Assembly (NCBI RefSeq): GCF_031195445.1 | Contig: NZ_CP133480.1 | Location: 2,906,501-2,970,500 of the forward strand | Source of the DNA: Acuticoccus sp. MNP-M23 | Lineage (GTDB): Bacteria > Pseudomonadota > Alphaproteobacteria > Rhizobiales > Amorphaceae | Reading direction: 5' to 3' | DNA: 64,000 nt | Shown here: positions 17,523 to 26,460 of the stretch, in pieces | Layout: every line of letters begins with the position of its first letter | Numbering within the stretch: the stretch's first letter is position 1 | Translations under genes and position numbers: made by a program | The notes under the pieces: model-generated | The model's input: the letters and a program-made list of their open reading frames with translations, nothing else | Database searches by the model: none | Told to the model about the DNA's origin: nothing

Positions 17523-17975
17523 TCAGACCGCCTGCTTGCTGCGCCAGATTTCCCAGGCATCCAGTCCGTTGCCGAGGTGGCTGGGGAAGAGCTCGATATC
17601 GAACAGCCGGTGGCTTGCCGGCCCGTTGGCGTCGACCTTCACGGCGCTGACCGCGCTGTCGAGGTCCGCCGCCTCGTAGTCGCCTCGGCCGATGAGCACC
17701 AGCGCGACCAACTCGGCCTGCTCGTCCACGTTGAGGCTGTCGATCATCGCCGCGGTTTCGGTGCGGAAGAGGCGCGGGGCGTTCTCGTCCGACAGGCTCT
17801 CTTCATTGTCCCTGCGGAGCGTTGTGGCCGGGTCGATTTCCATCTCCATCTCCGGCATGTCGTCTTCGGCGTCCGGCATGGGGAACATGGCGGCGCGACC
17901 CTTGGCTACAATCATGCGCACAAGCTCGGGGTCGACGCTGAGCTCGCGCACGCCGTCTGTGTCGGTGCTGCTCAT
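17523..17975 (-). CDS. DUF3775-domain protein
   Basis: A 150-residue cytoplasmic protein. The C-terminal part (from about residue 75) shows the DUF3775 pattern, including LNVDEQAELVALVLIGRGD. The first 70 residues are acidic and Met-rich (DDMPEMEMEIDPATTL). The function of the family is not known. The ATG at 17975 has ribosome site GGAGACG and overlaps the stop of the upstream small gene by four bases. Confidence 0.8.
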   Translation of the reverse strand: MSSTDTDGVRELSVDPELVRMIVAKGRAAMFPMPDAEDDMPEMEMEIDPATTLRRDNEESLSDENAPRLFRTETAAMIDSLNVDEQAELVALVLIGRGDYEAADLDSAVSAVKVDANGPASHRLFDIELFPSHLGNGLDAWEIWRSKQAV

Positions 17976-18229
17976 TTGTCGTCTCCTGTGCCGCCATCGC
18001 GGTTGCCCTTGCCGAGCTCCGCCTTCGCGCGAACATCCTTGTCCAGCATCTTTGCGCTTTCCACCGGGCCGGAATCGGCGTCCTGCTTGACGTTGGGCAC
18101 AGCGTGCCGCTGGTTGTGGACGCTTGCCTGATCGTCGCCCTGCAACTGGTTGTTGCCCATGATGTCGCTGGCGAGGTCGCTCTGGCTGAGGCTCGCGTCC
18201 CTGTCGCTCTTGCTGTCAGGGTTGGCCAT
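17972..18229 (-). CDS. Small hydrophilic hypothetical protein (85 residues)
   Basis: The product is highly charged and rich in Asp, Lys, Asn and Ser, with no hydrophobic segment, so it is likely intrinsically disordered. The ATG at 18229 follows a good ribosome site (AGGAGACC). Its TGA overlaps the DUF3775 start by four bases, which together with normal codon use supports a real two-gene operon. No family is recognised. Confidence 0.6.
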   Translation of the reverse strand: MANPDSKSDRDASLSQSDLASDIMGNNQLQGDDQASVHNQRHAVPNVKQDADSGPVESAKMLDKDVRAKAELGKGNRDGGTGDDK

Positions 18230-18310
18230 GGTGGTCTCCTTCTCGTTGGGATGCTAATTCGGACCTCCCGGCTTGCGTTCCAGCGCGCCGTTCCCGTGGC
18301 GCGCGGTTGC

Positions 18311-18339
18311 TTGACGCGGGGGCGGGAAGGGCGTATCTG
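18311..18339 (+). promoter_or_regulatory. Sigma-70-type promoter upstream of ffh
   Basis: TTGACG (18311-18316) and TATCTG (18334-18339) are separated by 17 bases, the ideal spacing. The predicted transcription start is near 18346. It is about 110 bases before the ffh ATG. Confidence 0.5.
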
Positions 18340-18370
18340 CCGGGACATTCGAATTCGCCCGTCAGCGCGT

Positions 18371-18390
18371 TGCGCCCACGGGCGCATTTT
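18371..18390 (+). terminator. Terminator-like hairpin in the ffh leader
   Basis: TGCGCC-CACG-GGCGCA followed by TTTT. It lies about 25 bases after the predicted transcription start and about 60 bases before ffh. It could attenuate ffh or end a very short RNA. The stem is only six pairs and the T-run four bases, so this is tentative. Confidence 0.4.
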
Positions 18391-18451
18391 GCGTTGACTT
18401 GAAGCTCTGCCCGGCGGCGGGACGACCCACCCTTAATTCAAGGACCGGCCC

Positions 18452-20026
18452 ATGTTCGACAGCCTTTCAGATCGCCTCTCAGGCATTTTCGACAAGCTCA
18501 CCAAGCGTGGCGCTCTGTCGGCGGCCGACGTGGATCTGGCGCTGCGCGAAGTTCGCCGGGCGCTGCTGGAGGCCGACGTCGCGCTTCCCGTCGTGCGCGA
18601 CTTTGTGGAGCGCGTGCGCGAGAAGTCGGTCGGCGTCGAGGTGGTGAAGTCCGTCACCCCCGGCCAGATGGTCGTCAAGATCGTGCACGACGAGCTGATC
18701 GCGATGCTGGGCGAGACGGCGGTCTCGATCAGCCTGAGCGCCGCAGCGCCCGTCGCGATCATGATGGTCGGCCTGCAGGGCTCGGGCAAGACGACCACCT
18801 CCGCCAAGATCGGCCGCCGCCTCCAGAACCGCGACAAGAAGCGCGTCCTGATGGCCTCGCTCGACACGCGCCGCCCTGCCGCGCAGGAGCAGCTCCGCGT
18901 CCTCGGCGAAGAGAATTCCATCGAGACGCTGAAGATCGTGCCCGGCCAGAGCCCGACGCAGATTGCCGAGCGTGCGATGACCGCGGCCCGCCTCGGCGGC
19001 TTCGACGTCGTCATCCTCGACACGGCCGGCCGGCTCCACATCGACGAGCCACTGATGCACGAGATGGCGGACATCAAGCGCGCCACCAACCCGCACGAAA
19101 TCCTGCTGGTGGTGGATTCGCTGACCGGCCAGGACGCCGTCAACGTCGCAAAAAGCTTCGACGAGCGCGTCGGCGTGACTGGCACCGTCCTCACCCGTGT
19201 TGATGGCGACGGGCGCGGCGGTGCGGCACTCTCCATGCGCGCCGTCACCGGCAAGCCGATCAAGCTGATCGGCGTCGGCGAAAAGGCCGATGCGCTGGAA
19301 GACTTCCACCCGCAGCGGATTGCCGACCGTATCCTCGGCATGGGCGACATCGTCTCGCTGGTGGAAAAGGCGGCGGAGCACGTCGACGCGGAAAAGGCCG
19401 CGGCGATGGCCCAGAAGATGGCCAAGGGCGGCTTCGACCTTGACGATCTGAAGGACCAGCTCGGCCAGATGGAGAAGATGGGCGGCCTTGGCGGCCTGAT
19501 GGGCATGATGCCCGGCATCGGCAAGGCCAAGAAGCAGATGGACGCCGCCGGCATCGACGACCGCGTCATCAAGCGCCAGGTCGCGATCATCAACTCCATG
19601 ACGCGGACCGAGCGCAAGAAGCCCGACCTTCTCAAGGCGAGCCGCAAGAAGCGCATTGCGGCGGGCTCCGGCACCAAGGTGGAGGAGGTCAACAAGCTCC
19701 TCAAGATGCACCGCCAGATGGCCGACGTTATGAAGATGATGGGCAAGAAGAAGGGCGGCCTGATGGGCGCGCTCGGCGGCATGATGGGGATGGGCGGCGG
19801 CGGCGGCATGCCGCAGATGCCGGCAGGAGCCATGCCCGGCGGCGGCCAGATGCCGAAGATGGACCCGGCCGACATGGAAAAGATGGCGCGCCAGATGGGC
19901 GGCGGCATGCCGGGCCTTGGCGGCCCTGGCGGAATGCCGGGCGGCCTTCCGGGTCTTGGCGGCGGCATGCCTGCGCTTGGCGGCGGCCACGGCAAGGGCA
20001 AGCGCCAGAAAGCCAAGCGGAAGTGA
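18452..20026 (+). CDS. ffh: Signal recognition particle protein Ffh
   Basis: A 524-residue SRP54 homologue. The order is the N-domain helical bundle, then the G domain with Walker A GLQGSGKTTT, DTRRPAAQEQL, DTAGRLHID and the base-specificity motif TRVDGD, then the M domain with a Met/Gly-rich C-terminus (MMGMGGGGGMPQMP and similar) and a basic end. It binds signal sequences and 4.5S RNA and delivers ribosomes to FtsY. The ATG at 18452 has ribosome site AAGGA. The M-domain tail is a long Gly/Met-rich extension, common in alphaproteobacteria. Its stop overlaps the next gene's GTG start. Confidence 0.96.
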   Translation: MFDSLSDRLSGIFDKLTKRGALSAADVDLALREVRRALLEADVALPVVRDFVERVREKSVGVEVVKSVTPGQMVVKIVHDELIAMLGETAVSISLSAAAPVAIMMVGLQGSGKTTTSAKIGRRLQNRDKKRVLMASLDTRRPAAQEQLRVLGEENSIETLKIVPGQSPTQIAERAMTAARLGGFDVVILDTAGRLHIDEPLMHEMADIKRATNPHEILLVVDSLTGQDAVNVAKSFDERVGVTGTVLTRVDGDGRGGAALSMRAVTGKPIKLIGVGEKADALEDFHPQRIADRILGMGDIVSLVEKAAEHVDAEKAAAMAQKMAKGGFDLDDLKDQLGQMEKMGGLGGLMGMMPGIGKAKKQMDAAGIDDRVIKRQVAIINSMTRTERKKPDLLKASRKKRIAAGSGTKVEEVNKLLKMHRQMADVMKMMGKKKGGLMGALGGMMGMGGGGGMPQMPAGAMPGGGQMPKMDPADMEKMARQMGGGMPGLGGPGGMPGGLPGLGGGMPALGGGHGKGKRQKAKRK

Positions 20027-21192
20027 GCCTGTCGCCCGCCATCTTCGCGACCGACGACGACGCAGCGCGCCGTGCTGCAGCGGAGGCCGTCGCACGCGGC
20101 CCGTTCATGATGCCGCAGTTCATCCGCACCCGGCGGCTGACGCTGACGCTGTTTGCGCGCCATCATCTGGAGCCGTTCTCCCGCCTCGTCTCGGATCCCG
20201 AGACCGGCCGTTTCCTCGGTGGCCAGACGGACCGCGCGGGCGTGTTCGACCGGATGGCACGCATGTCCGGCGCATGGCGGATCTACGGCTTCGGCATCTA
20301 TGCGCTGACCGATGCCGAGGGCGTGTTCGTCGGCTATGCCGGCCTCTGGTTCCCGCACGACCGCCCCGAAATCGAGATCGCCTACGGCCTGATGCCCGAA
20401 GCGCGCGGGATGGGCCTTGCAATCGAGGCGGTGTCGGCAATCTGCGCCACGGCAGAAGCGTGCGGCGTCAATGCTCTGGTCAGCTACGTTGCGCCGGACA
20501 ATGAAGCATCGCGCCGCGTGGCCGAAGCGGCCGGCGCCACCCGCGACGGCACGCTGCCTCATGTGAACGGCCTTGCCGAAGTGTGGCGTTACCCCGTTGC
20601 CGCGCGGCCTGCGCCTGCCAACGATGACGGCGTGTTCGTGGACGCCAGCGTCATGCCTCTGCGGATCCGGACCCGCCGGCTGATGCTGTGCCCCTGGCAG
20701 CCCGACCACTTCGACCGTTTTGCCGCGCATCTGGCCGACGAGCGGACCACCCGCTTTCTGGCCGGGCCGCAAAGCTACGGCGATGCCACCCGCGCGTTCT
20801 TCGCGCTGGCGGGCCAGTGGCTCCTGCGCGGCTATGGCATGTATGCGGTGGAGGCGGACGGCCGCTTTGTCGGCACCGTCGGCCTGTACCATCCGCAAAA
20901 TTCGCGCGAGCGGGAGCTGGTCTACTCCATCACCGCAGACGCGCGCCGGCTGGGTTATGCCGCCGAGGCCGCCAAGGCCGTGCGCGACGTTGCCGCCGCG
21001 CAGGGGCTCGACCGGCTGGTCAGCTACATCGACCCCGCCAACGCCGGCTCCATCGCCATCGCCGAAAAGCTCGGTGCGGTGCATGAGGGCGACGTCAATT
21101 TCACCGGCCTGACCGACATGGTGTGGGCCTATCCCGTTCCGGGCGCTGGCAGCGAGCTGCCGGCCGCCATCAAGGAAATAGAACCGGCGTGA
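20023..21192 (+). CDS. Tandem double GNAT-domain acetyltransferase
   Basis: The 389-residue protein contains two RimJ/RimL-like GNAT domains. The first is at about 30-180 (FIRTRRLTLTLFARHHLEPF, then IAYGLMPEARGMGLAIEAV). The second is at about 215-375 (RIRTRRLMLCPWQPDHFDRF, then LVYSITADARRLGYAAEAAK). Both keep the acetyl-CoA-binding R/G-x-x-G/A region in altered form. The GTG at 20023 overlaps the ffh TGA, implying coupled translation; an ATG at 20107 or 20110 would drop 28-29 residues without losing a domain. The substrate is unknown. Its position between ffh and rpsP hints at a ribosome-linked target, which is inference. Confidence 0.85.
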   Translation: MSLSPAIFATDDDAARRAAAEAVARGPFMMPQFIRTRRLTLTLFARHHLEPFSRLVSDPETGRFLGGQTDRAGVFDRMARMSGAWRIYGFGIYALTDAEGVFVGYAGLWFPHDRPEIEIAYGLMPEARGMGLAIEAVSAICATAEACGVNALVSYVAPDNEASRRVAEAAGATRDGTLPHVNGLAEVWRYPVAARPAPANDDGVFVDASVMPLRIRTRRLMLCPWQPDHFDRFAAHLADERTTRFLAGPQSYGDATRAFFALAGQWLLRGYGMYAVEADGRFVGTVGLYHPQNSRERELVYSITADARRLGYAAEAAKAVRDVAAAQGLDRLVSYIDPANAGSIAIAEKLGAVHEGDVNFTGLTDMVWAYPVPGAGSELPAAIKEIEPA

Positions 21193-21253
21193 TCCACGCC
21201 CGGTTTCGGCGCTGCCGAAGCCGTTTCAGCTCAGAAATCCCTAAGGAGAAGCA

Positions 21254-21625
21254 ATGTCCACGAAAATTCGTCTCGCCCGCGGTGGCTCCAAGAAGCGTCC
21301 GTATTACCGCATCGTCGTTGCCGATGTGCGCGCCCCGCGCGACGGCCGCTTCATCGAGAAGGTCGGCAGCTACAACCCGATGCTCGCCAAGGACCACCCC
21401 GAGCGCGTGACGCTGATCGAAGAGCGTGTGAAGCATTGGCTCGGTCTCGGCGCCCAGCCGACCGACCGCGTGCTGCGCTTCCTCGACCAGGCTGGTATCG
21501 CCAACCGCGCTGCCCGCAACAACCCCAACAAGGCGACCCCCGGCAAGAAGGCCCAGGAGCGCACCAAGCGTGACGCCGATGCCGCCGCTGCTGCTGCGGC
21601 CGAAGGCGAAAACGCCGAGGCGTAA
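21254..21625 (+). CDS. rpsP: 30S ribosomal protein S16
   Basis: A 123-residue S16 protein (core about 80 residues). The N-terminus [20 protein letters not shown] and the [10 protein letters not shown] motif are diagnostic. The C-terminal extension from about residue 85 is Ala/Lys/Glu-rich, as in other alphaproteobacteria. The ribosome site AAGGAG is strong. It starts the rpsP-rimM-trmD unit; three bases separate it from rimM. Confidence 0.97.
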   Translation: MSTKIRLARGGSKKRPYYRIVVADVRAPRDGRFIEKVGSYNPMLAKDHPERVTLIEERVKHWLGLGAQPTDRVLRFLDQAGIANRAARNNPNKATPGKKAQERTKRDADAAAAAAAEGENAEA

Positions 21626-21628
21626 GCC

Positions 21629-22207
21629 ATGGCAGGGGACCCTCGCGGGACCGCCGGCGAACCGACCGTGGTCATGGCCACGATCGGCGCCGCCCACGGC
21701 GTGCGCGGTGCGGTCAAGCTGACCGTTCATGCCGAAGACCCGGCGACGCTGAAGCGGTACAACCCGTTTCAGACCGCGGACGGGCGCACCTTCAAGGTGA
21801 AAAGCGTCAAGCCGATCGGCAAGGCGCTGGTGGCGGAACTGGAAGGCGTTCCGGACCGCAATGCGGCCGAATTGTTGCGCGGGACCGACCTTCTCGTTCC
21901 GCGCAGGCGCCTGCCGCGTCCCGACGAGGAAGAGTTCTACCACATCGATCTCATCGGCCTTCAGGCGCGTCTGGTCTCCGGCGAGATCCTGGGTGTCGTC
22001 CGCGCCGTCAACGATTTCGGGGCCGGCGACATTCTGGAGATTGTCGGGCCGCGCACGGTGATGGTGCCGTTTACGCAGGTTTGCGTGCCGGCCGTCGATC
22101 TGGAAGCCGGCACACTCACGGTCGACCCGATCCCCGGCCTTCTCGATGAGCCGGGCGAACCGCCGGCCGATGCCGAAATCAGCGACACGAACGACGGCGG
22201 CGCATGA
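21629..22207 (+). CDS. rimM: Ribosome maturation factor RimM
   Basis: A 192-residue protein with the RimM N-terminal barrel ([15 protein letters not shown]) and a C-terminal PRC barrel ([23 protein letters not shown]). It assists late 16S rRNA processing and binds S19. It overlaps trmD by four bases (ATGA). The acidic C-terminal tail is variable in the family. Confidence 0.95.
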   Translation: MAGDPRGTAGEPTVVMATIGAAHGVRGAVKLTVHAEDPATLKRYNPFQTADGRTFKVKSVKPIGKALVAELEGVPDRNAAELLRGTDLLVPRRRLPRPDEEEFYHIDLIGLQARLVSGEILGVVRAVNDFGAGDILEIVGPRTVMVPFTQVCVPAVDLEAGTLTVDPIPGLLDEPGEPPADAEISDTNDGGA

Positions 22208-22902
22208 GCTTTCACGCCACCGTCCTGACCCTTTACCGCGACATGTTCCCCGGCCCCCTCGGCCATGCCCTGGCCGGACGGGCGCTTTCGGAGGGGCGCT
22301 GGGCGCTGGATGCGGTCGACATTCGCAGCTTTGCCACCGACCGGCACCGCACGGTGGACGGCACCCCGGCCGGCGGCGGCCCCGGCATGGTGATGCGGCC
22401 CGACGTTCTGGCCGCTGCCATCGACGGGTCCGGCGGCGCCGGGCCGCGCCTCCTGATGAGCCCGCGCGGTGTCCCGTTCGATCAGGCGATGGCAACGCGC
22501 CTTGCAGAAGGGCCGGGCGTGACGCTGGTGTGCGGCCGCTTCGAGGGGGTCGACCAGCGGGTGATCGAGGCGCGAGGCCTCACCGAGGTTTCCATCGGCG
22601 ACTATGTGCTTGCGGGCGGCGAGGTGGCGGCGTTCGCCATCCTGGACGCAATCGTCCGGCTCCTGCCCGGCGTGATGGGCAACAACCAGTCGGCCGCTGA
22701 GGAGAGCTTTTCGGACGGGCTTCTGGAGCATCCCCAGTATACGCGGCCTGCGCTTTTCGAAGGGCGGGAGATCCCCGCGGTCCTGACCAGCGGAGACCAT
22801 GGCCGCGTCGCCGCCTGGCGCGCCGCCGAGCGCGAGGCGCTGACCGCAGCCCGCCGACCGGACCTTCTGGCGCCAGTCCGCCGCGGGCGTGCGGCGGACT
22901 GA
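22204..22902 (+). CDS. trmD: tRNA (guanine37-N1)-methyltransferase TrmD
   Basis: A 232-residue SPOUT methyltransferase. The trefoil-knot SAM site is visible as [15 protein letters not shown] and the following [15 protein letters not shown]. It makes m1G37 in tRNAs and prevents frameshifting. It ends the rpsP-rimM-trmD unit. rplS, which commonly follows trmD, is absent here: a minus-strand gene ends three bases beyond the stop. Confidence 0.96.
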   Translation: MSFHATVLTLYRDMFPGPLGHALAGRALSEGRWALDAVDIRSFATDRHRTVDGTPAGGGPGMVMRPDVLAAAIDGSGGAGPRLLMSPRGVPFDQAMATRLAEGPGVTLVCGRFEGVDQRVIEARGLTEVSIGDYVLAGGEVAAFAILDAIVRLLPGVMGNNQSAAEESFSDGLLEHPQYTRPALFEGREIPAVLTSGDHGRVAAWRAAEREALTAARRPDLLAPVRRGRAAD

Positions 22903-22905
22903 GGA

Positions 22906-23499
22906 TCAGTTCGCGGGTTCGGTGTTGGACCACAGGACGGTGTCGGCGCCGTCTTCGTAGGCCATGCCGTTCGGGAACGAGATGGCCTCCATCTGAAGGC
23001 CCCAGGGCGTGTAGAAATACAGGATCGTCTGCCCGGCAGCGGGGCCTTCGTTCACGGGGAGGGGACCCAGCAGCGTCCGCAACCCCTTCGACTTCAGATA
23101 ATCCGCCGCAGCGTCGATATCGTCCACATAGATGGCGATGTGATAGCCGCCGACGTCGCTGTTGCGGGGGAACACGGTGTCCTGATCTGGCGCGTCGTAA
23201 TCGAACAACTCGATGTTGGAGCCGTTGCCGCAGCGGATGAGGGTGATTTCGTTGACCACGGCACGCGGGTCGACGTTGAGAAGGTCCTGCATGAAGGTGC
23301 CCTCATCGTCCCGGAACGGTCCGAAGCTGGTTGCCTTTGCGCACCCCAGCACATCGGTGAAGAACGTTGTGGCCTCTGCAAGGTCCGGCACTGTCAGCCC
23401 GATGTGGTTGACCCCGCGCATGCCGGGAAGTGTGTCGGCGGCCGCCGGCAGCGCAAGCAAGGCGCACGCACCAGCAAGAATGCTTTTCAGGCCTGTCAT
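22906..23499 (-). CDS. Exported VOC (glyoxalase-like) family protein
   Basis: A 197-residue protein with an N-terminal Sec signal peptide (about 22 residues, ending LPAAADT), followed by a vicinal-oxygen-chelate fold: VNHIGLTVPDLAEATTFFTD in the first module and YHIAIYVDDIDAAADYLKSK in the second. His and Glu positions fit metal ligands (NHIGLTV, ELFDYD, YHIAIYV, MEAISF). Most VOC enzymes are cytoplasmic, so the export signal is notable. The ATG at 23499 has ribosome site GAGAGGA. The substrate is unknown. Confidence 0.8.
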   Translation of the reverse strand: MTGLKSILAGACALLALPAAADTLPGMRGVNHIGLTVPDLAEATTFFTDVLGCAKATSFGPFRDDEGTFMQDLLNVDPRAVVNEITLIRCGNGSNIELFDYDAPDQDTVFPRNSDVGGYHIAIYVDDIDAAADYLKSKGLRTLLGPLPVNEGPAAGQTILYFYTPWGLQMEAISFPNGMAYEDGADTVLWSNTEPAN

Positions 23500-23794
23500 T
23501 GATCTGGTCCTCTCTGGAGACTGAAGCGCTTGAACTGACGTGGTGTCGCCCCGGCGATCCACGCACCCGACGGGCTTCTGATTGTGACTGCGATGTTTGC
23601 TGTGGCGGCATTTTATTTCAAGAGTGAAATGGATTGATGCTGGAGGCATCGCGGCGAGGGGATCGCGGCGCCCGATCCTGTTTCCTGACCGGCGCGGACC
23701 TTGTTCCAGGCTGGTCAGAGTACAATATGGGGGTGAGCGGAGGATGCCGGTTCGGGTCCCCCGCCACGGTCGCTTGGATCAAGGATCGCCTTAG

Positions 23795-24223
23795 ATGAGC
23801 CGAATAACACAACTTTCGAGCCCGCTTCTGCTGGGCTTCGAGGAAATCGAGCGAGTGCTCGACCGGGTTACCAAGAGCGGAAGCGATGGCTACCCGCCCT
23901 ACAATATCGAGCGGATCGCCGCGGCTGACGGAGACCGGTTGCGGATCACGCTGGCGGTTGCCGGCTTCAGCCGTGAGCAGCTTTCCGTCACCGTCGAGGA
24001 CAACCAGCTCGTGATCCGCGGGCAGCAGACGATGGATGCCGAGGAAGGCCGCCACTTTCTGCACCGCGGTATCGCCGCCCGGCAGTTCCAGCGGGCGTTC
24101 GTCCTGGCCGAAGGGATTGAGATCCTGACAGCCGGGCTGGCGGATGGTCTCTTGTCCATCGACCTGGTGCGGCCGGAGCCGGAGCGCACGGTCCGAACCA
24201 TCGAAATTGCAGCCGAACGATAA
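23795..24223 (+). CDS. Small heat-shock protein, Hsp20/IbpA family
   Basis: A 142-residue alpha-crystallin-domain protein. The PPYNIERI block starts the domain at about residue 34. Strand motifs RLRITLAVAGFSREQLSVTVEDNQ (read as two pieces) and the C-terminal GLLSIDLVR support the fold. It is an ATP-independent holdase for unfolding proteins. The roughly 295 bases upstream hold no gene. I looked there for a ROSE-type RNA thermometer (anti-Shine-Dalgarno TYGCT pairing) and did not find a convincing one. DUF1150 follows, as is common in alphaproteobacteria. Confidence 0.9.
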   Translation: MSRITQLSSPLLLGFEEIERVLDRVTKSGSDGYPPYNIERIAAADGDRLRITLAVAGFSREQLSVTVEDNQLVIRGQQTMDAEEGRHFLHRGIAARQFQRAFVLAEGIEILTAGLADGLLSIDLVRPEPERTVRTIEIAAER

Positions 24224-24378
24224 AAATCATCGGATTGGCAGCGGCATTGCACCGGACAGGCTTGCCGACAGCTTCGGTGAAGCGTGTCAAGCCGCCGGGC
24301 AGCTTGGTATCAATACAGTGAGATCGGGCGCGCCTGGTGTTGGCACCTTGGCAGCGCACTTAGTAAGGAGTGAGTGGG

Positions 24379-24654
24379 ATGATCGAGAGCGGTAAGGTGT
24401 CGGGGCGCACGTCCGCCCCTCTCATTAGCGAGCACCAGCTTGCTGCGCTGGGCGAAGGGCACGTTGCATACGTGCGACAGCTCCGCTCGGAGGATGTGCA
24501 CGACGTCTTCCCCGAAGCGCCGGAAATGGAGCCGGGTCAGGCGGTGTGGGCCTTGTTGTCGGCCGCTGGCGCGCCCATCGTGCTTGCGGATACGGCTCAG
24601 GCGATCCTCGAGAATGCGATGGAAAACAACCTCGTGACCGTCAGCGTTCACTAA
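24379..24654 (+). CDS. DUF1150-family protein
   Basis: A 91-residue protein matching DUF1150, a small alphaproteobacterial family often encoded beside Hsp20. Visible landmarks are HVAYVRQLRSEDV and WALLSAAGAPIVLADT. The ATG at 24379 has a well-placed AAGGAG; the in-frame GTG at 24370 would overlap that site and is rejected. Function is unknown; the link to heat-shock proteins is contextual. Confidence 0.85.
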   Translation: MIESGKVSGRTSAPLISEHQLAALGEGHVAYVRQLRSEDVHDVFPEAPEMEPGQAVWALLSAAGAPIVLADTAQAILENAMENNLVTVSVH

Positions 24655-24688
24655 GCGCCGGGTTGAGATACCGGCAGCCGGTGCGACT

Positions 24689-25213
24689 TCAGTAGTCGAA
24701 CCGGCTGTTGCCGCTGCCAAGCGGATTGGGCGTTGCCGTCCGGTGCGTCCAGAAAAAAGCCGCGGCGACGAGACCTGCTGCCGCGATCACCACCGATAGT
24801 GCCGTGTCGGCGTCCATCGCCAGCGGCGCATCGAGGAGGAAGGCGCTGGCCGCCGCCTCCACCAACGAGACCATCAGCAGCGTGCTGGCCCCGAACACCC
24901 TTGACGGCACCGAGCCGCGGTGGGTGATGAAGCCGACCACGGATGCCGCGCCGAACAGGCTGGCGAGCAGAACCACGGTCGTGATGTCGGCGCCGGGCAG
25001 AGCTTCCTTCGGCGTCAGCACCGCAAGCACGGCCAGAATGGCGTAGCGCACCCCCAAAAGCACGAACAGCAGCGATGACAGCCCAACGTCGAGCGCCCGG
25101 CTTCTGGTGAAGGGCCGGCGGCGGCGCAGCATTCCGACAGTGGCCACAATGGCCGCCACGGTGAGGAGCGCACCGGCGTCAACCTGCGCATAAAGGTATG
25201 CCAGCATTGCCAT
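24689..25213 (-). CDS. Hypothetical membrane protein, about five transmembrane segments
   Basis: The 174-residue product has hydrophobic stretches near residues 12-28, 43-65, 78-95, 105-128 and 138-155, with a basic loop (RRRRPFTRSRA) after the first. That suggests an integral inner-membrane protein. No family is recognised. The start at 25213 is an ATG; MLAYLY two codons later is also possible. It is not clearly part of an operon. Confidence 0.6.
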   Translation of the reverse strand: MAMLAYLYAQVDAGALLTVAAIVATVGMLRRRRPFTRSRALDVGLSSLLFVLLGVRYAILAVLAVLTPKEALPGADITTVVLLASLFGAASVVGFITHRGSVPSRVFGASTLLMVSLVEAAASAFLLDAPLAMDADTALSVVIAAAGLVAAAFFWTHRTATPNPLGSGNSRFDY

Positions 25214-25426
25214 CGTTGTCCGCTCTCCCCTGTTTTGAGCCTGCCTCGGCCGTTTTTTGTATGATGGCTAAATGTCGCCCACCACGCTGAAAGGCAACTG
25301 CGAATTTTGTGTCGCCACCAACCCGCTGCGACACTAGGCGCTTGCGGATCGGTCTGTACCATTTGGCATCTTGCCGGTCAGTTGGCTAGGCTTGGCCGAA
25401 CGACGTTCCAGCTGGGCGATAGTCCC

Positions 25427-26437
25427 ATGAAATTCTGCTCAACCCAAATAGTCGCGGGCGCTGCCCTGGCGCTGGTTGCCGGGGGGGTCCCCCAGGCAGC
25501 ACACGCGGCGTGCCCGATCGACGATACGATCATGTTCGGCGGCCTCGATTACGGGTCCGCTGCCTTCCACACCGCGCTGGCGCGCACGGTGCTCGAAAAG
25601 GGGTATGACTGCAAAACCGACGTGATCCCCGGTACCACGCTCATTCTCAACCAGGGCCTGGCACGCGGCGACGTGGACCTTCTGATGGAAGTGTGGACCG
25701 CCAACACCGCGCAGTCCTTTCTGGATGCAGAGGCCGACGGCAAGGTCACGCGCCTTGGTGCGACATTCCCCGATGCCATCGAAGGATGGTTTGTGCCGCG
25801 CTACATGGTGGAGGGTGAAAATGCGCCTGCGCCGGATCTCACATCGGTCGACCAGCTGCCGGAATACAAGGCGCTGTTCGAGGACCCAGAGGAGCCGGAC
25901 AAGGGCCGCTTCTACAATTGTGTGATCGGCTGGCAGTGCGAGGTGGTCAATTCCAAGAAGCTGACCGCCTACGGGCTGGACGATGATTTCACGAACATCC
26001 GCCCCGGCGCCGGGGCGGCGCTCGAGGCCGCCGTGGAAGCCGCGTACCTGCGCGAAAAGCCGGTCCTCTTCTACCACTGGGCACCGACGTGGCTGATCGG
26101 CAAATATGATTTCGTCATGCTGGACGAGCCGGACTACGACAAGGCCGTCTGGGATGAGATGATGGCTGCCGATACGCCAACGGAAGCAACGGCTTATCCG
26201 CAAACCCGCGTCGTGATCGGCGCCAATGTCGACTTCACCAGCAAGTCGGATGCGCTGACGGATTTCCTGACCGCGTACTCCACCACCAGTGCCCAGACCA
26301 GCAGTGCGCTAGCCTACATGCGGGAGAACGACGCATCCCCTGAGGAGGCGGCCGAGGATTTCCTGCGCAACAGCGAGGACGTCTGGTCAACCTGGGTGCC
26401 GGACGATGTTGCAGCGAAGATATCCGGGTCGCTCTAG
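25427..26437 (+). CDS. Glycine betaine/proline-type ABC transporter binding protein, copy 1
   Basis: A 336-residue periplasmic protein of the OpuAC/ProX family. It has a signal peptide (about 1-28, ending QAAHA). Landmarks are MFGGLDYGSAAFHTALAR, the ligand-side VDLLMEVWTAN and FYHWAPTWLIGK, whose aromatic residues suit a quaternary-amine cage. A conserved pair of Cys lies in NCVIGWQC. It is clearly homologous to the protein encoded at 26859. The pair shares one permease and one ATPase downstream, and a perfect 15-bp stem-loop follows its stop, so it may be made independently. Confidence 0.88.
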   Translation: MKFCSTQIVAGAALALVAGGVPQAAHAACPIDDTIMFGGLDYGSAAFHTALARTVLEKGYDCKTDVIPGTTLILNQGLARGDVDLLMEVWTANTAQSFLDAEADGKVTRLGATFPDAIEGWFVPRYMVEGENAPAPDLTSVDQLPEYKALFEDPEEPDKGRFYNCVIGWQCEVVNSKKLTAYGLDDDFTNIRPGAGAALEAAVEAAYLREKPVLFYHWAPTWLIGKYDFVMLDEPDYDKAVWDEMMAADTPTEATAYPQTRVVIGANVDFTSKSDALTDFLTAYSTTSAQTSSALAYMRENDASPEEAAEDFLRNSEDVWSTWVPDDVAAKISGSL

Positions 26438-26460
26438 GTAATTTTTGTAACGCTGACTGG

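Noticed and set aside
18433-21084. 883-codon minus-strand frame
   Set aside because: It spans ffh and the GNAT gene in antisense; those genes have clear family motifs.
23500-23794. ROSE-type RNA thermometer or RpoH promoter before Hsp20
   Set aside because: No convincing anti-Shine-Dalgarno pairing was found. CTTG at 23700 and CAATAT at 23723 do not fit the RpoH spacing and -10 well. The region holds no gene.
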